Shown here: piece after piece, positions 9,346-17,837 of the stretch
Layout of the letters: each line of letters begins with the position of its first letter
Numbering within the stretch: the stretch's first letter is position 1
Assembly: GCA_028874905.1 (NCBI GenBank)
Contig: JAPPGZ010000044.1
Span: 26,276 to 76,191 of the forward strand
DNA length: 49,916 nt
Direction: 5' to 3'
Source of the DNA: Gemmatimonadota bacterium
GTDB lineage: Bacteria; Gemmatimonadota; Gemmatimonadetes; Longimicrobiales; Gaopeijiaceae
The notes under the pieces: generated by a model
Told to the model about the DNA's origin: nothing
Seen by the model: the letters and a program-made list of their open reading frames with translations, nothing else
The model's database searches: none
Position numbers and translations under genes: made by a program

Positions 9346-10151
9346 GCGAGGATCCGAAGGGCGGCCTGCCGGAGTCCGGCGCCGCGATCGCCGACGAGCC
9401 GGCCGCGGCTGGCGGTGAGTCGGCCGCGGCTGGCGGCCGGTCGCGCGCAACAACGGGCGCGCCGGACCCGGACGCGATCTCGCGCCGCGGCGTGCTCAAG
9501 GTCATCGCGGCCACGGCCGCGCTGGGCACCGCGGCCTCGTGTGCCCCCGACGACACGGCCCGGTCCACCGAGTCCGCCCACGAGGCCCTGTCCGGCTTCG
9601 AGCCTCTTCCGCCGGCCAACCCTCGCGCCGCAGGCACGCCGACCGATCCGGACATGCTGGCGCCCGTGGTGCCGTGGGACATGGTGCTCACCGACGAGGA
9701 GATGCGCCAGGTCACGGCGCTGGCCGACGTGATCATCCCGGCGGACGCGGGGTCGCCGGCCGCGAGCGCCGTCGGTGTGTCCGACTACATCAACGAGTTC
9801 GTCTCTGCACCGGCCCACACGGAACAGCTGACCCAGTTGCGCGGGGGGCTCGCGTGGCTAAACCGCGCCGCGCGGGACCGCTTCGGCGCGGAGGACTTCC
9901 CGGCCCTGGCGCTCGCGCAGAAGCACGAGATCTGCGACGAGATATGTTTTGAGCCCGATGCGCCCGAGGAACTCAAGCCCCAGGCCCGCTTCTTCGACGC
10001 GTTCCGCGACATGTGCGCCACCGGTTTCTGGACCACCGACGAAGGCATGCGCGATCTCGGCTACGTGGGGAACGTACCGCTGCCGAGCTTCGACGGGCCC
10101 CCGCCCGAGGTTCTGGCGCAACTGGGGTTGGAGGGAGAGGACCTGGTTTGA
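9342..10151 (+). CDS. Gluconate 2-dehydrogenase subunit 3-like protein with Tat/lipoprotein signal
   Basis: Small partner of the GMC dehydrogenase, 269 residues. The body (about 105-265) has the subunit-3 pattern: EEMRQVTALADVIIPAD, then GVSDYINEFV, and a C-terminal LGYVGNVPLPSFDGPPPEVL. The signal is unusual: an alanine/glycine/serine-rich n-region of 47 residues precedes a twin-arginine motif (SRRGVLKVIA, RR at 48-49), and the hydrophobic stretch ends in AASC (Cys 67), which resembles a lipobox. The protein is therefore probably exported folded, possibly with the GMC subunit, and may be lipid-anchored. Part of the n-region is encoded by a short imperfect tandem duplication near 9401-9440. 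The ATG overlaps the GMC stop codon. Confidence 0.85.
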   Translation: MSEDPKGGLPESGAAIADEPAAAGGESAAAGGRSRATTGAPDPDAISRRGVLKVIAATAALGTAASCAPDDTARSTESAHEALSGFEPLPPANPRAAGTPTDPDMLAPVVPWDMVLTDEEMRQVTALADVIIPADAGSPAASAVGVSDYINEFVSAPAHTEQLTQLRGGLAWLNRAARDRFGAEDFPALALAQKHEICDEICFEPDAPEELKPQARFFDAFRDMCATGFWTTDEGMRDLGYVGNVPLPSFDGPPPEVLAQLGLEGEDLV

Positions 10152-10172
10152 GGGGGTCTGCCAAAGCTCAAC

Positions 10173-10388
10173 TCAACCCTCTTCCAGTTCCGTCCCCTCG
10201 TTCAGAATCGCGACGTACCGACGGTACGCGTACAGCCGGCCGCGGCGCCTGCCCGTTACCTCCCCGACAATGAGTGCCAGTGACGCTGCTATTCTGTTTT
10301 CTGCAATAACTCGACTCAGTAATTCTGTTTTTCGTGCCAAATCAGAACAAACTCCTCCGGACGCCATGACTTCACCCAGTTCGCGAAC
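10173..10388 (-). pseudogene. Remnant of a Fic-family protein C-terminus
   Basis: About 70 codons on the minus strand read as the C-terminal winged-helix tail of a Fic/DOC adenylyltransferase. The register runs LARKTELL..., then VGEVTGRRRGRLYAYRRY and finally VAILNEGTEL before a TAA/TGA-type end at 10173. The motif 'EVTG-RRRGRLYAY-RYVAILNEGTE' is characteristic of these proteins and the spacing is intact. The catalytic Fic core (HPFxxGNGR) is absent: the Sel1-repeat gene begins where it should lie, and overlaps the fragment by about 20 bases. I see a decayed or recombined fragment, not a gene. The remnant probably also carries the promoter region of the Sel1 gene. Confidence 0.6.
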
Positions 10389-11058
10389 CCGCCCGACGTC
10401 ATTCATCCTCCTCGCCGTCGCTTGCGTCACCGCCTGCGTCGCGATCCCCCAGGAGCCCGATCCGGCTCTGCTCGAGGCTGTCGATTGGTATACCGGCGTG
10501 GCTGGCTCGGTGGACAACGACCGCGCTCGCGAGCTGCTCGAGGAGGCCGTTGCCGGTGGTGGCCCGCTCGCGATGATGTGGCTGGCCCGTGTCCACTCGA
10601 CCGGACGTATGGGATTCTCGCGTGACGAGGAGCAGGCCGACGACATCGCCGCCGGGGTGATCCGGGACGTGCAGCGCGCGGCGGAATCGGGCGTGCTGGA
10701 GGCCATGTTCCTGATGGGGACGGCCTACGACGAGGGGCTGGGGAAGCCGGTCGATCACGAACTCGCGGCGGTTTGGCACCGGCGGGCGGCCGAGCGCGGC
10801 CATGTCCTGGGCGCCCACAACATCGGCAACCAGTACAGCGAGGGCCGAGGGGTGGCCGAGGACCCCGAGCAGGCGGTGGCGTGGTGGACGCGGGCCGCCG
10901 AGCAGGGTGACGCGATTACGCAGCTCCGTCTGGGCGAGTCATACGAGGCCGGCCGTGGGGTGACTCGCGACCTGGATGTCGCCCGCGACTGGTACGCACG
11001 GGCGGCGGCCGCCGGAAATCAGGACGCCCGCGCGGCGCTGGAGCGGCTGGGGAACTGA
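10366..11058 (+). CDS. Sel1-repeat lipoprotein
   Basis: Exported protein of 230 residues built from Sel1-type TPR-like repeats, helical hairpins that mediate protein contacts. The N-terminus (SFILLAVACVTACVAIP) is a lipoprotein signal with candidate lipobox cysteines at VAC and TAC. From about residue 60 there are roughly four repeats, clearest at LMGTAYDEGLGKPVDHELA, IGNQYSEGRGVAEDPEQAV and LGESYEAGRGVTRDLDVA. The ATG at 10366 is chosen because it begins the signal peptide; the open frame upstream has no family support. Its 3' end overlaps the convergent membrane-protein gene by 40 bases. The binding partner is unknown. Confidence 0.8.
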   Translation: MTSPSSRTRPTSFILLAVACVTACVAIPQEPDPALLEAVDWYTGVAGSVDNDRARELLEEAVAGGGPLAMMWLARVHSTGRMGFSRDEEQADDIAAGVIRDVQRAAESGVLEAMFLMGTAYDEGLGKPVDHELAAVWHRRAAERGHVLGAHNIGNQYSEGRGVAEDPEQAVAWWTRAAEQGDAITQLRLGESYEAGRGVTRDLDVARDWYARAAAAGNQDARAALERLGN

Positions 11059-11471
11059 GGACGACCCGCCCCGCCACGGTGGATGACGCCGATGATCAGG
11101 CCGAACAGTCCGAATTGGAGCAGCAGGTAGGCCGTTTCCATCCAGATGAACGACCACACTCCCGGCACCGTCTGTTTGGCGACGAAGGCGAGCACGTGTG
11201 ACGTCCAGAAAAATGCTCCTGTGACGAGGGCGAACCTGATCCCTCGCCGAAGTGAGGTGCCCTCGGCCCTCAGCATTGGAAACAGAGCGGAGAGCAGAAT
11301 GCCCTGCAGCACGATGGCCAGCAGACCGAGCAGCAAGTCGGGCTCGCCCTCGAAGTAGCCGAACGATTCATATCTCTCGCTGAACAGGAACACGTGCCAA
11401 CCCACGGCCAGGGAGAACGTGCAGATCGTATAGGCGGTGGTTCCCAGGACCAACTTCCTGACGTTCATCAT
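11019..11471 (-). CDS. Four-helix membrane protein downstream of sbcC, unknown function
   Basis: About 150 residues with four predicted membrane helices (near 8-28, 48-68, 80-100 and 112-132; for example LLGLLAIVLQGILLSALFPM). I do not recognise a named family; it resembles small DUF1761-like or other four-helix membrane proteins. Two adjacent ATG codons (11471 and 11468) are preceded by AGGGAG, so the long frame upstream, which runs into sbcC, is not needed. The gene lies only 22 bases behind the sbcC stop on the same strand and is probably the last gene of the nurA-herA-sbcD-sbcC transcript. Its tail is convergent with and overlaps the Sel1 gene. Confidence 0.75.
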   Translation of the reverse strand: MMNVRKLVLGTTAYTICTFSLAVGWHVFLFSERYESFGYFEGEPDLLLGLLAIVLQGILLSALFPMLRAEGTSLRRGIRFALVTGAFFWTSHVLAFVAKQTVPGVWSFIWMETAYLLLQFGLFGLIIGVIHRGGAGRPQFPSRSSAARAS

Positions 11472-11493
11472 CACTACTCCCTGTTCGACCCGA

Positions 11494-14400
11494 TTAGTCC
11501 AGCAGCCCCGCCAGTGCCGAAGCTCCCTCCAGGCCGGCATCTCCACGCGCAAGTTCGTGCCGCTGCGAGCGGGAAAGCCATGCTACTTGGCTGCCCAATA
11601 CGGTCCGCGTCACGGCGAGCACATCGTCGATCTGCTCCGCGACGGCAGCAACGTGGGAGATCACTCCCACCATCCGGCCCTTCCCCGACACCGTCGAGAG
11701 CGCCTCGATGGCGGAATCGAGGTTGCTGCGGTCCAGCGAACCGAATCCCTCGTCCAGAAAGAGCGACTCGAGGCGGCCGCCGCTTCGGGCCATCATCTCA
11801 ACCATGCCGAGCGCGAGCGCCAGCGACCCGATGAACTGCTCGCCGCCCGAGAGGCTGGCGGGAGAGCGCGCCTCGCCGGAGTCGCTGTCAACCACGAGCC
11901 ACTCCTGGTCCTCGTGGTCGCCCGGGTCGGCGAACGCGTAGCGGCCGCCGGTGATCTCCTCCAGCATGCGTGACGCGTAAACCAGAAGGTCGCGCGAGCG
12001 CCGCAGCGTGAGCCACTTGAGGAATGCTCCCGGCTTGAGCGCGGCGTCGAGGTCGCCCAGCGCGAGTTCCAGGGCGGCGACCTCGTCGGCGGTATTCCGA
12101 AGTTTCAGAACATCGTCGAGGACCGTGGCGAACGCGTCCCGGGCGCGCTGCGCGTCCCGGGCAACGTAACGGGCGTCGTCGGCGAGCCTGTCGGCGCGTT
12201 GAGCCAGAGCGTCGAGGTCGGTGGCGTCGGCGGGCAGGTCCAGCTGGCCGGCGATCTGGCGCGCTTCGTTCCGGGCTTCGTCCGCGGCGGCGATGGCACC
12301 GCGACGGAGGTCTCCCGTCAGCGTCAGCGTCTCGGCCATCGCCTCGCGGAGCCGGTCGATCCCGTCGCCGAGGGCGTCCGTCTCGACCGGATAGTAGAGC
12401 GCAGCCGGGATTGTGATGTCGGAGAACGGGGATCCGGACCCGGGGGAGCTCGATTCGGAGCTCGATGAACGGACGGCGTCCGCCAGCACCGCCCGCTGGT
12501 CGGCGACCGCGCGCACGATTGTCTGGAGCGGCGCTTCGACCTCGGTCTTGGCAGTCTCGCCGACCTGCTTCAGCGCCGTTCTCGTTTCTTCGATGCCCGT
12601 GCGCAACCGGTCTCGCTCTTGCTCGCGCTGCCGGAGGATCGCCTCGCGCTCGCGGACTGCATACAGGGCGCGGTCCACCGATGTGGTATCCACCGTTTTC
12701 AGTTCCACGGGATCGAGCGGAAGGGCCAGGCGAGGACGGAAGAGCGAAGGAATGGACTCAACGTTGCGGCTCAGGCCGGCCACAGCCGACTGAACGGCGT
12801 CGCGGGTCGTGCGGATCTGTCGCCTGGTGTGCTTCAGGGACTGCCGGGCGGAGTTCTCGTCGATCAGGGCTCGCTTCTGCGCATCCAGGAGGCTCGCTGC
12901 TTCCTTGCTGTGCTCGTCCAGTCTGGCCTCGGCGTCGCTGAGCCGTCGCTGCACCGGCGCAAGAATCCGTTCCCGATCGGGGAGCGGTTCGTCATCGCCG
13001 CGCGAAACGGGCTCCTCCAACCCGGCCGCGCGTCGCAGCCGCTCCAATGCGGCGCTTGTCTCGGAGCCGAGCTCTTCCAGCCCCTTCTCGATGTCCGCCA
13101 TCGTCTGCCGCGCGGATTCCTCCCGTGCCTTGAGCCCGGCCGTGGTTCTGCTCACGTCGCGCACTCGCGACCGCGCCGCCTCGAGCGCCTGCTGCGCGGC
13201 GTCAAGACCCTGATCGGGCGGCGCGGCCCACCCTTCGGGCAGGTCACGCCAACAAACCGGACATTCGTCGCCCGTGTGCAATCCGTGGGCGGCAGCGGCA
13301 GCGGCGTTCCCGCGCTGCGCGGCGGCCAGCGCCGCTTCCGCCCGCCCGGCTTCGTCCTTCGCGCGACCTTCGTCGGTTGCTGCGGTGACGAGCCGCGCTG
13401 CCATGTCGGCAATCTCCTCGCGCCGCCGGGCCCGCTCGCCACGCGTCGAGAGGAGGCGGTTCAGCATTTCGTCGCACTTCTCATACAAAACCTCGACACC
13501 CGTCACGCGATCGCGGGCGGATTTGACGGCATCTCCGAGGGGCGCCTGCTGCACGGAGTGCCGCGCCAGCCGATCGTTGGCGGCTTCGAGCGTTCGCAGG
13601 GAGCTGTCCGCGTTCCTGCTGGCCGTGGCCTCGTCGGCGATCAGCTCTCGCAGCGTCGCGGCGCCCTCGACGGCCCTCTCGGCCTGTTCCGGGAGCGCGT
13701 CCAGCGCAGCCAGCGCCTGTGCCACCGTCCGATTGTCGGGGCCGTCGTCGGTCGGGATGCTGTTCAGGTCGCGCTTCAGTTTGGTGTGCCGGCTCTCCAG
13801 CTCCGCTTGCTGCGCGTCGATGCGCCGCCGGGCTTCGGCTACGAGAGCAAGCCGGGCCGCGAGCTTGTCCATCGCCTCGGGCGCGACCGTCGCGTCGACG
13901 TGCTGCGCAGCCGCGATGACGGCATCGGATTGCCGCAGGGTGCCGCGCGCGTGCTCGGCCCGCTCCCGGAGTTTGGCCAGGGCCCCTGCGTGCCGCGCGG
14001 CTTCGTCGGAAAGCTTGGTCAGCCGGTCAAGATGCTGCTGCGGGTCGTCCGGCCAGCGTGCCACCCCGTCCTGCAAGCGCGCCCCGAGTGTCCTGACCTC
14101 CTGCAGCTGCCGCCCCACCGTCTCGCCTGCCGCCTCCAGATCGCCGGTGCGCCACACCTGGCGCAGGATCTCGGTGCGGTCTCTCGGTTTGTCTTCGACC
14201 AGAAGTCGTGCGAATCGCCCCTGCGGAAGCACAACGGTGCGGAGGAACGCGTCGCTGTCGAGCCCGATCAGCGCCTCGATACGGTCGTTGACCTGCCGCA
14301 CTTGCTCGACCTTCTCCAGCGTCTCTCCGCCAGGGCCGAAGCACACCAGCTGGGCCCGGGCCGGCCGGAGTCCTCCCGCCCCCGCCCTCCGGTCCACGCG

Positions 14401-14661
14401 CGTGACCTCCCACTCCCGGCCGGCCACGCGGAAGCGCAGCACCACGCGCATCGTGTCCGACGTGTCGTTCATGAGTTCCTGCTTGGATCGGCCGCCTACC
14501 GAGGTCTGGCCGTACAGGGCGTAGGTCATCGCCTCAAGGATCGAGGATTTCCCGGCACCGGTATCGCCGATGACGGCGATCTGCGTGCGATGGTCGAAAT
14601 CGATCTTCGCCTCGGCCCGGAAGGACCGCAGTCCCTCGATGGAGATTCGCAGCGGGCGCAT
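11494..14661 (-). CDS. sbcC: Exonuclease SbcC / Rad50-like ATPase
   Basis: SMC-like ATPase that with SbcD (Mre11) opens and trims DNA double-strand ends and hairpins. About 1055 residues. Walker A GDTGAGKSS is at residues 32-40, and long coiled coils flank a zinc-hook CPVC near residue 466. The ABC signature LSGGEQFIGSLALAL is near 935 and Walker B LFLDEGFGSLD near 967, with a conserved ISHV switch behind it. I place the start at ATG 14661 (MRPLRISIEGLRSF), four bases after the sbcD stop and matching the normal family N-terminus; an in-frame ATG at 14688 would add nine residues. A long open frame on the opposite strand (12619-14934) is a GC-rich shadow. Confidence 0.95.
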   Translation of the reverse strand: MRPLRISIEGLRSFRAEAKIDFDHRTQIAVIGDTGAGKSSILEAMTYALYGQTSVGGRSKQELMNDTSDTMRVVLRFRVAGREWEVTRVDRRAGAGGLRPARAQLVCFGPGGETLEKVEQVRQVNDRIEALIGLDSDAFLRTVVLPQGRFARLLVEDKPRDRTEILRQVWRTGDLEAAGETVGRQLQEVRTLGARLQDGVARWPDDPQQHLDRLTKLSDEAARHAGALAKLRERAEHARGTLRQSDAVIAAAQHVDATVAPEAMDKLAARLALVAEARRRIDAQQAELESRHTKLKRDLNSIPTDDGPDNRTVAQALAALDALPEQAERAVEGAATLRELIADEATASRNADSSLRTLEAANDRLARHSVQQAPLGDAVKSARDRVTGVEVLYEKCDEMLNRLLSTRGERARRREEIADMAARLVTAATDEGRAKDEAGRAEAALAAAQRGNAAAAAAHGLHTGDECPVCWRDLPEGWAAPPDQGLDAAQQALEAARSRVRDVSRTTAGLKAREESARQTMADIEKGLEELGSETSAALERLRRAAGLEEPVSRGDDEPLPDRERILAPVQRRLSDAEARLDEHSKEAASLLDAQKRALIDENSARQSLKHTRRQIRTTRDAVQSAVAGLSRNVESIPSLFRPRLALPLDPVELKTVDTTSVDRALYAVREREAILRQREQERDRLRTGIEETRTALKQVGETAKTEVEAPLQTIVRAVADQRAVLADAVRSSSSESSSPGSGSPFSDITIPAALYYPVETDALGDGIDRLREAMAETLTLTGDLRRGAIAAADEARNEARQIAGQLDLPADATDLDALAQRADRLADDARYVARDAQRARDAFATVLDDVLKLRNTADEVAALELALGDLDAALKPGAFLKWLTLRRSRDLLVYASRMLEEITGGRYAFADPGDHEDQEWLVVDSDSGEARSPASLSGGEQFIGSLALALGMVEMMARSGGRLESLFLDEGFGSLDRSNLDSAIEALSTVSGKGRMVGVISHVAAVAEQIDDVLAVTRTVLGSQVAWLSRSQRHELARGDAGLEGASALAGLLD

Positions 14662-14665
14662 CCGG

Positions 14666-15967
14666 TCAGCCGGCGTCCCCGGGGACATCGGGCTCCAACC
14701 CGCGGCTCAACGCGCGCAGAGCCGCTTCGGCGCGTATCGCAAGCGCCGTCACCCCCAGGTCCGGTCCCTCCTCGCCGCCCGATCCGGCCACGGCCTCCCG
14801 GAAAAGCTCCTGGACCGACGCAAGTGGTGCCTTCGTCGCCCGGCCGGTCGCCGCCGTCGTCCGCCACTCGGCAAACAGCTCGTCGATCGCGGGTTCGCCG
14901 CGGTCGTCCGTCTCCGTCTGCGAGATCGCCCTGACCCGCCGGTTTGCCACCTCGTTCACCAGGTTGAAGACCACGCACCCCGGTGACCACCCGGCCACGC
15001 GGTCCGCCAGATCGGGAATCGGGTCGTCGGAGGTGACCACGGCCTTGAGGAAGCACCCGTCGAGCCCGCCGTCGCGAGCCCGGGCCTCCAGCTCGCCGAG
15101 TGTGCCGGCGAAGCTCTCCAGGGGCCGGCCCGGGGGCAATTCCCGCTGGTCCACCCGCACGTCATCGCCGATTGTGACCACGACCACGTGTTTGCTCTGG
15201 CGGCTCTCGCCATAGTCGAGCGGGACGAGTGACCCTGCGTAGCGGCCCCGGACGCTGCCCGGAAGTTGCTGCGGGTCGTGGATGTGGCCAAAGGCGCAGT
15301 AGAGCGCGCGGTGCAGCCCCGTCGTGTGCGTGGCGTGGTCCTCGCCCACGGTGAATCGCCGTTCGGACCTGCCGGGGCGCGCGCCGTCGACGTGCAGGTG
15401 GGCCGTGTAGAGGACGATGCCGCTGGCCCCCACGGCGTCGCGCGCATCGCCGATCACGCGGTCGTTGAGGGTGCGGATGCCGTCCGCGTAGTCACCCTCG
15501 AAGCGCGAGGCGTCGCCCGTGGCATAATCGGTAATCGCCCCGGGGGGAATGAAGGGGACGCAGGCGAGGGCGACGGGGACCTCCGCGAGTTCGTTGAACT
15601 CAAGAACGCGTGGGGCCGTGACGAACCAGAGGCGGCGGGGCGAGGCCAGTCCGGCCATGTCGTCCAGCACCTCCAGCAGCGCCTGCGAGTCGTGGTTCCC
15701 GCTGATCACCACGGTGGGGGCGATCTCCGCCAGCCGCTGCAGCGCCGTGACCCCGAGCCGCAGTGCCGGGTAGGGAGGGCGGTAGGCGTCGAAGAGGTCG
15801 CCTGCGTGGACGATGAGGTCGGGGCGTTCGGAGTCGGCCACGTCCAGAAGCCCCTGTAGCGCCACGCGGTGGTCTTCGATCCGGTCGTGGCGTCCCAGCT
15901 TGGCGCCGAGATGCCAATCGGCGGTGTGCAGCAGCTTCAAGTCGGGTCCCCCCGGGCGGTCCTCCAC
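14666..15967 (-). CDS. sbcD: Exonuclease SbcD / Mre11-like nuclease
   Basis: Metal-dependent nuclease partner of SbcC. All phosphoesterase motifs are visible: HTADWHLG at the N-terminus, HAGDLFD near 55, SGNHDS near 95, and later YTAHLHV and FGHIHDP. Length about 433 residues, normal for the family with its capping domain. The frame opens with a GTG at 15967, but a TTG at 15940 gives the textbook start (K-L-L-H-T-A-D-W-H) and has GGGGGGA six bases upstream, so it may be the real start. It begins seven bases after herA and ends four bases before sbcC, so the complex is made from one transcript with HerA and NurA. Confidence 0.94.
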   Translation of the reverse strand: MEDRPGGPDLKLLHTADWHLGAKLGRHDRIEDHRVALQGLLDVADSERPDLIVHAGDLFDAYRPPYPALRLGVTALQRLAEIAPTVVISGNHDSQALLEVLDDMAGLASPRRLWFVTAPRVLEFNELAEVPVALACVPFIPPGAITDYATGDASRFEGDYADGIRTLNDRVIGDARDAVGASGIVLYTAHLHVDGARPGRSERRFTVGEDHATHTTGLHRALYCAFGHIHDPQQLPGSVRGRYAGSLVPLDYGESRQSKHVVVVTIGDDVRVDQRELPPGRPLESFAGTLGELEARARDGGLDGCFLKAVVTSDDPIPDLADRVAGWSPGCVVFNLVNEVANRRVRAISQTETDDRGEPAIDELFAEWRTTAATGRATKAPLASVQELFREAVAGSGGEEGPDLGVTALAIRAEAALRALSRGLEPDVPGDAG

Positions 15968-15974
15968 CGGCGTG

Positions 15975-17837
15975 CTACAGTCCTACCTTCGGACCCGACA
16001 TGGCGGTAAGGTTGGACAGGATCGTTTCGGTCCGCGCGCGGTCACGCTCCTCGTCGGCCTCCGCCTCGTCCGGGTTGGTGGCGTAGGGCGGGAAGGGGAA
16101 TCGCAGGGGGATCGGCTCGGGCACGATCGGCTGCGACAGCACCATGGTCCCCGGCATGAAGCGCGACGCACGCTGCCGCAGCGCGGAAGAGAGGAAGCGG
16201 TAGGCGTCGGCCTCGTTCGCGTCGAGCCGCCCGGCAACCTTGATCGACGCGTTGCGCGGGAGCGCTGGAGCCACCGCCGAAGCCGCCTGCTGCGCGCCCA
16301 CCAGCAGCACGCCGAGGGAGCGACCACGCTCCGCGATGTCCACAAGCAGTTCGCGCAGCGGAGAGAATCCCTTCGCGGGCGCGTACTTGTTGAGTTCGTC
16401 CAGGACTACGAAACGCAGCGGCAGGCGACCCGTGCCCTGCTTCTCACGCCATACCCCGTGCAGCAGGGAGCCGACCACGAAGCGCTGGGCGTCGTCGTGC
16501 AGGGTGGAGATGTCGACCACATGCAGGCGGGCGTTTTCTGCCGACACCGGCTTGAGGCCGCAGCCGATCAGCGGCCCGATGTGCTTGCGGAGCCGCAGCA
16601 GCCGGCGCAGGTAGGCCTGGCGTGTGCCCGCCTGGGTGCGTCCGAACCACGCCTTGAGAGCGTCGTCGTCGTCACGGTTGGCCATTTTCTCGGTAAAGTC
16701 GACGAATCCCCCGAAGTCCTCGATCACGTGGCCGACACCTGCGGGCACCGATTCCGGTTCCTTCGCCGCCAGCCGGTCGGGGTCGAAGCTCGTGTCTTCC
16801 GATACGGTCGGGAGTATCACCACCGCACCCGTCTCGCCACCCTCGAGCCGGCGGAGGTGCCGCAGAAGCTGAATGCGGAACTGCTGCTCAATGAACCCGA
16901 CCTGAGTCGAGCGGTCGTCCTCGGAGGTGAAGCAGAACTGAAGCAGCTGTTCGCGTATGAACTGCTCCGGGGTCCAGCCGTAGGCGTGCACGTCGGCCGT
17001 GTCGCGGGACTTGACGCCGGGCACCGTTCCCGAGACGCCGGGTCGGCGCGGAGCGTACAGGCGCACCGAGCGGAAGGGACCCGGATCGGGAACGCCGAGG
17101 GCGCGCCACTGCGTGCGGGCGTCCGGTCTGCCCGGGAACTCCGAGTTCGGGCGATCGAGGTGGAGCAGGTCCTCGCCCTTGGTGTTGAATACGAGTGCGC
17201 GCACGTTTTCGCGTTCGGCACGGCCCCCGAGCAGGGCCATCCCGCCCTTGGTCTCCAGGAGCTGGTAGAGGATGTACAGCGCATAGGAGGTCTTGGTCGC
17301 CACACCCGAGATCCCCGAGATGGAAAAATGTCCCCCGGACCGTCCGTCGACGAAGCGCATGTCGGCGTAGACGGGTTCGCCCCCCATGTCCACACCGACG
17401 GGGAGCTTTCCGCGCTTCATCTCGTCCTCGAAGAGGCCAATCGCGCGATCCCTGCCCACGGCGCGCATGGCCACGGCTCCTACGTTCGGGGCGACGAAGA
17501 GCTCGGGCACGACGCGCAACACCCGTACCTCGGCAAGCCGCACGTGCTCGGCGGGCATAACGCGGTCGACCACACGGGCCGTGTCGGAGGGCAGGTCGGC
17601 ACCTTCGAAACGGCTGCGCAGTTCGGTGACGATGCCGTAGTGAGTGACCCGGGTCCGATCAGGGAGATCGGTGCGGACGGCGATCAGCTCGTCCAGCTGG
17701 ACCGTCGCGGCGGCGTCGAGCACGACCTGAAAGTCGCGGGAATTGGTGCCGTGGGAGCCGTCCACGAGCCCGATCCGGGTGTCCGGGGGCGGGTGTTCGC
17801 CCCGGCCGCCCGCTGCCCCGCCATCCCGGTCGCTCAC
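15975..17837 (-). CDS. herA: HerA-family DNA-translocating ATPase (DUF87 type) with variant P-loop
   Basis: Predicted hexameric DNA translocase that would feed DNA ends to NurA. 620 residues. An N-terminal HAS-barrel-like part (about 20-130) precedes the RecA-like core. The P-loop is GISGVATKTS (residues 175-184), which keeps the lysine and threonine but lacks the glycine normally just before the lysine. Walker B FVVLDELN lies near 476-483, followed by GVLLVGAQQAASAV and a C-terminal PEPIPLRFPFPPYA segment typical of HerA lids. The GTG at 17837 overlaps the nurA stop (GTGA); the open frame further upstream runs inside nurA and is rejected. Tight coupling with NurA supports the assignment despite the odd P-loop. 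Confidence 0.85.
   Translation of the reverse strand: MSDRDGGAAGGRGEHPPPDTRIGLVDGSHGTNSRDFQVVLDAAATVQLDELIAVRTDLPDRTRVTHYGIVTELRSRFEGADLPSDTARVVDRVMPAEHVRLAEVRVLRVVPELFVAPNVGAVAMRAVGRDRAIGLFEDEMKRGKLPVGVDMGGEPVYADMRFVDGRSGGHFSISGISGVATKTSYALYILYQLLETKGGMALLGGRAERENVRALVFNTKGEDLLHLDRPNSEFPGRPDARTQWRALGVPDPGPFRSVRLYAPRRPGVSGTVPGVKSRDTADVHAYGWTPEQFIREQLLQFCFTSEDDRSTQVGFIEQQFRIQLLRHLRRLEGGETGAVVILPTVSEDTSFDPDRLAAKEPESVPAGVGHVIEDFGGFVDFTEKMANRDDDDALKAWFGRTQAGTRQAYLRRLLRLRKHIGPLIGCGLKPVSAENARLHVVDISTLHDDAQRFVVGSLLHGVWREKQGTGRLPLRFVVLDELNKYAPAKGFSPLRELLVDIAERGRSLGVLLVGAQQAASAVAPALPRNASIKVAGRLDANEADAYRFLSSALRQRASRFMPGTMVLSQPIVPEPIPLRFPFPPYATNPDEAEADEERDRARTETILSNLTAMSGPKVGL

Noticed and set aside
12619..14934. 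Long open frame on the plus strand (about 770 codons)
   Set aside because: It is antisense to sbcC, whose zinc hook, Walker motifs and ABC signature are all intact; in very GC-rich DNA the opposite strand stays open by chance and the translation has no recognisable domain.
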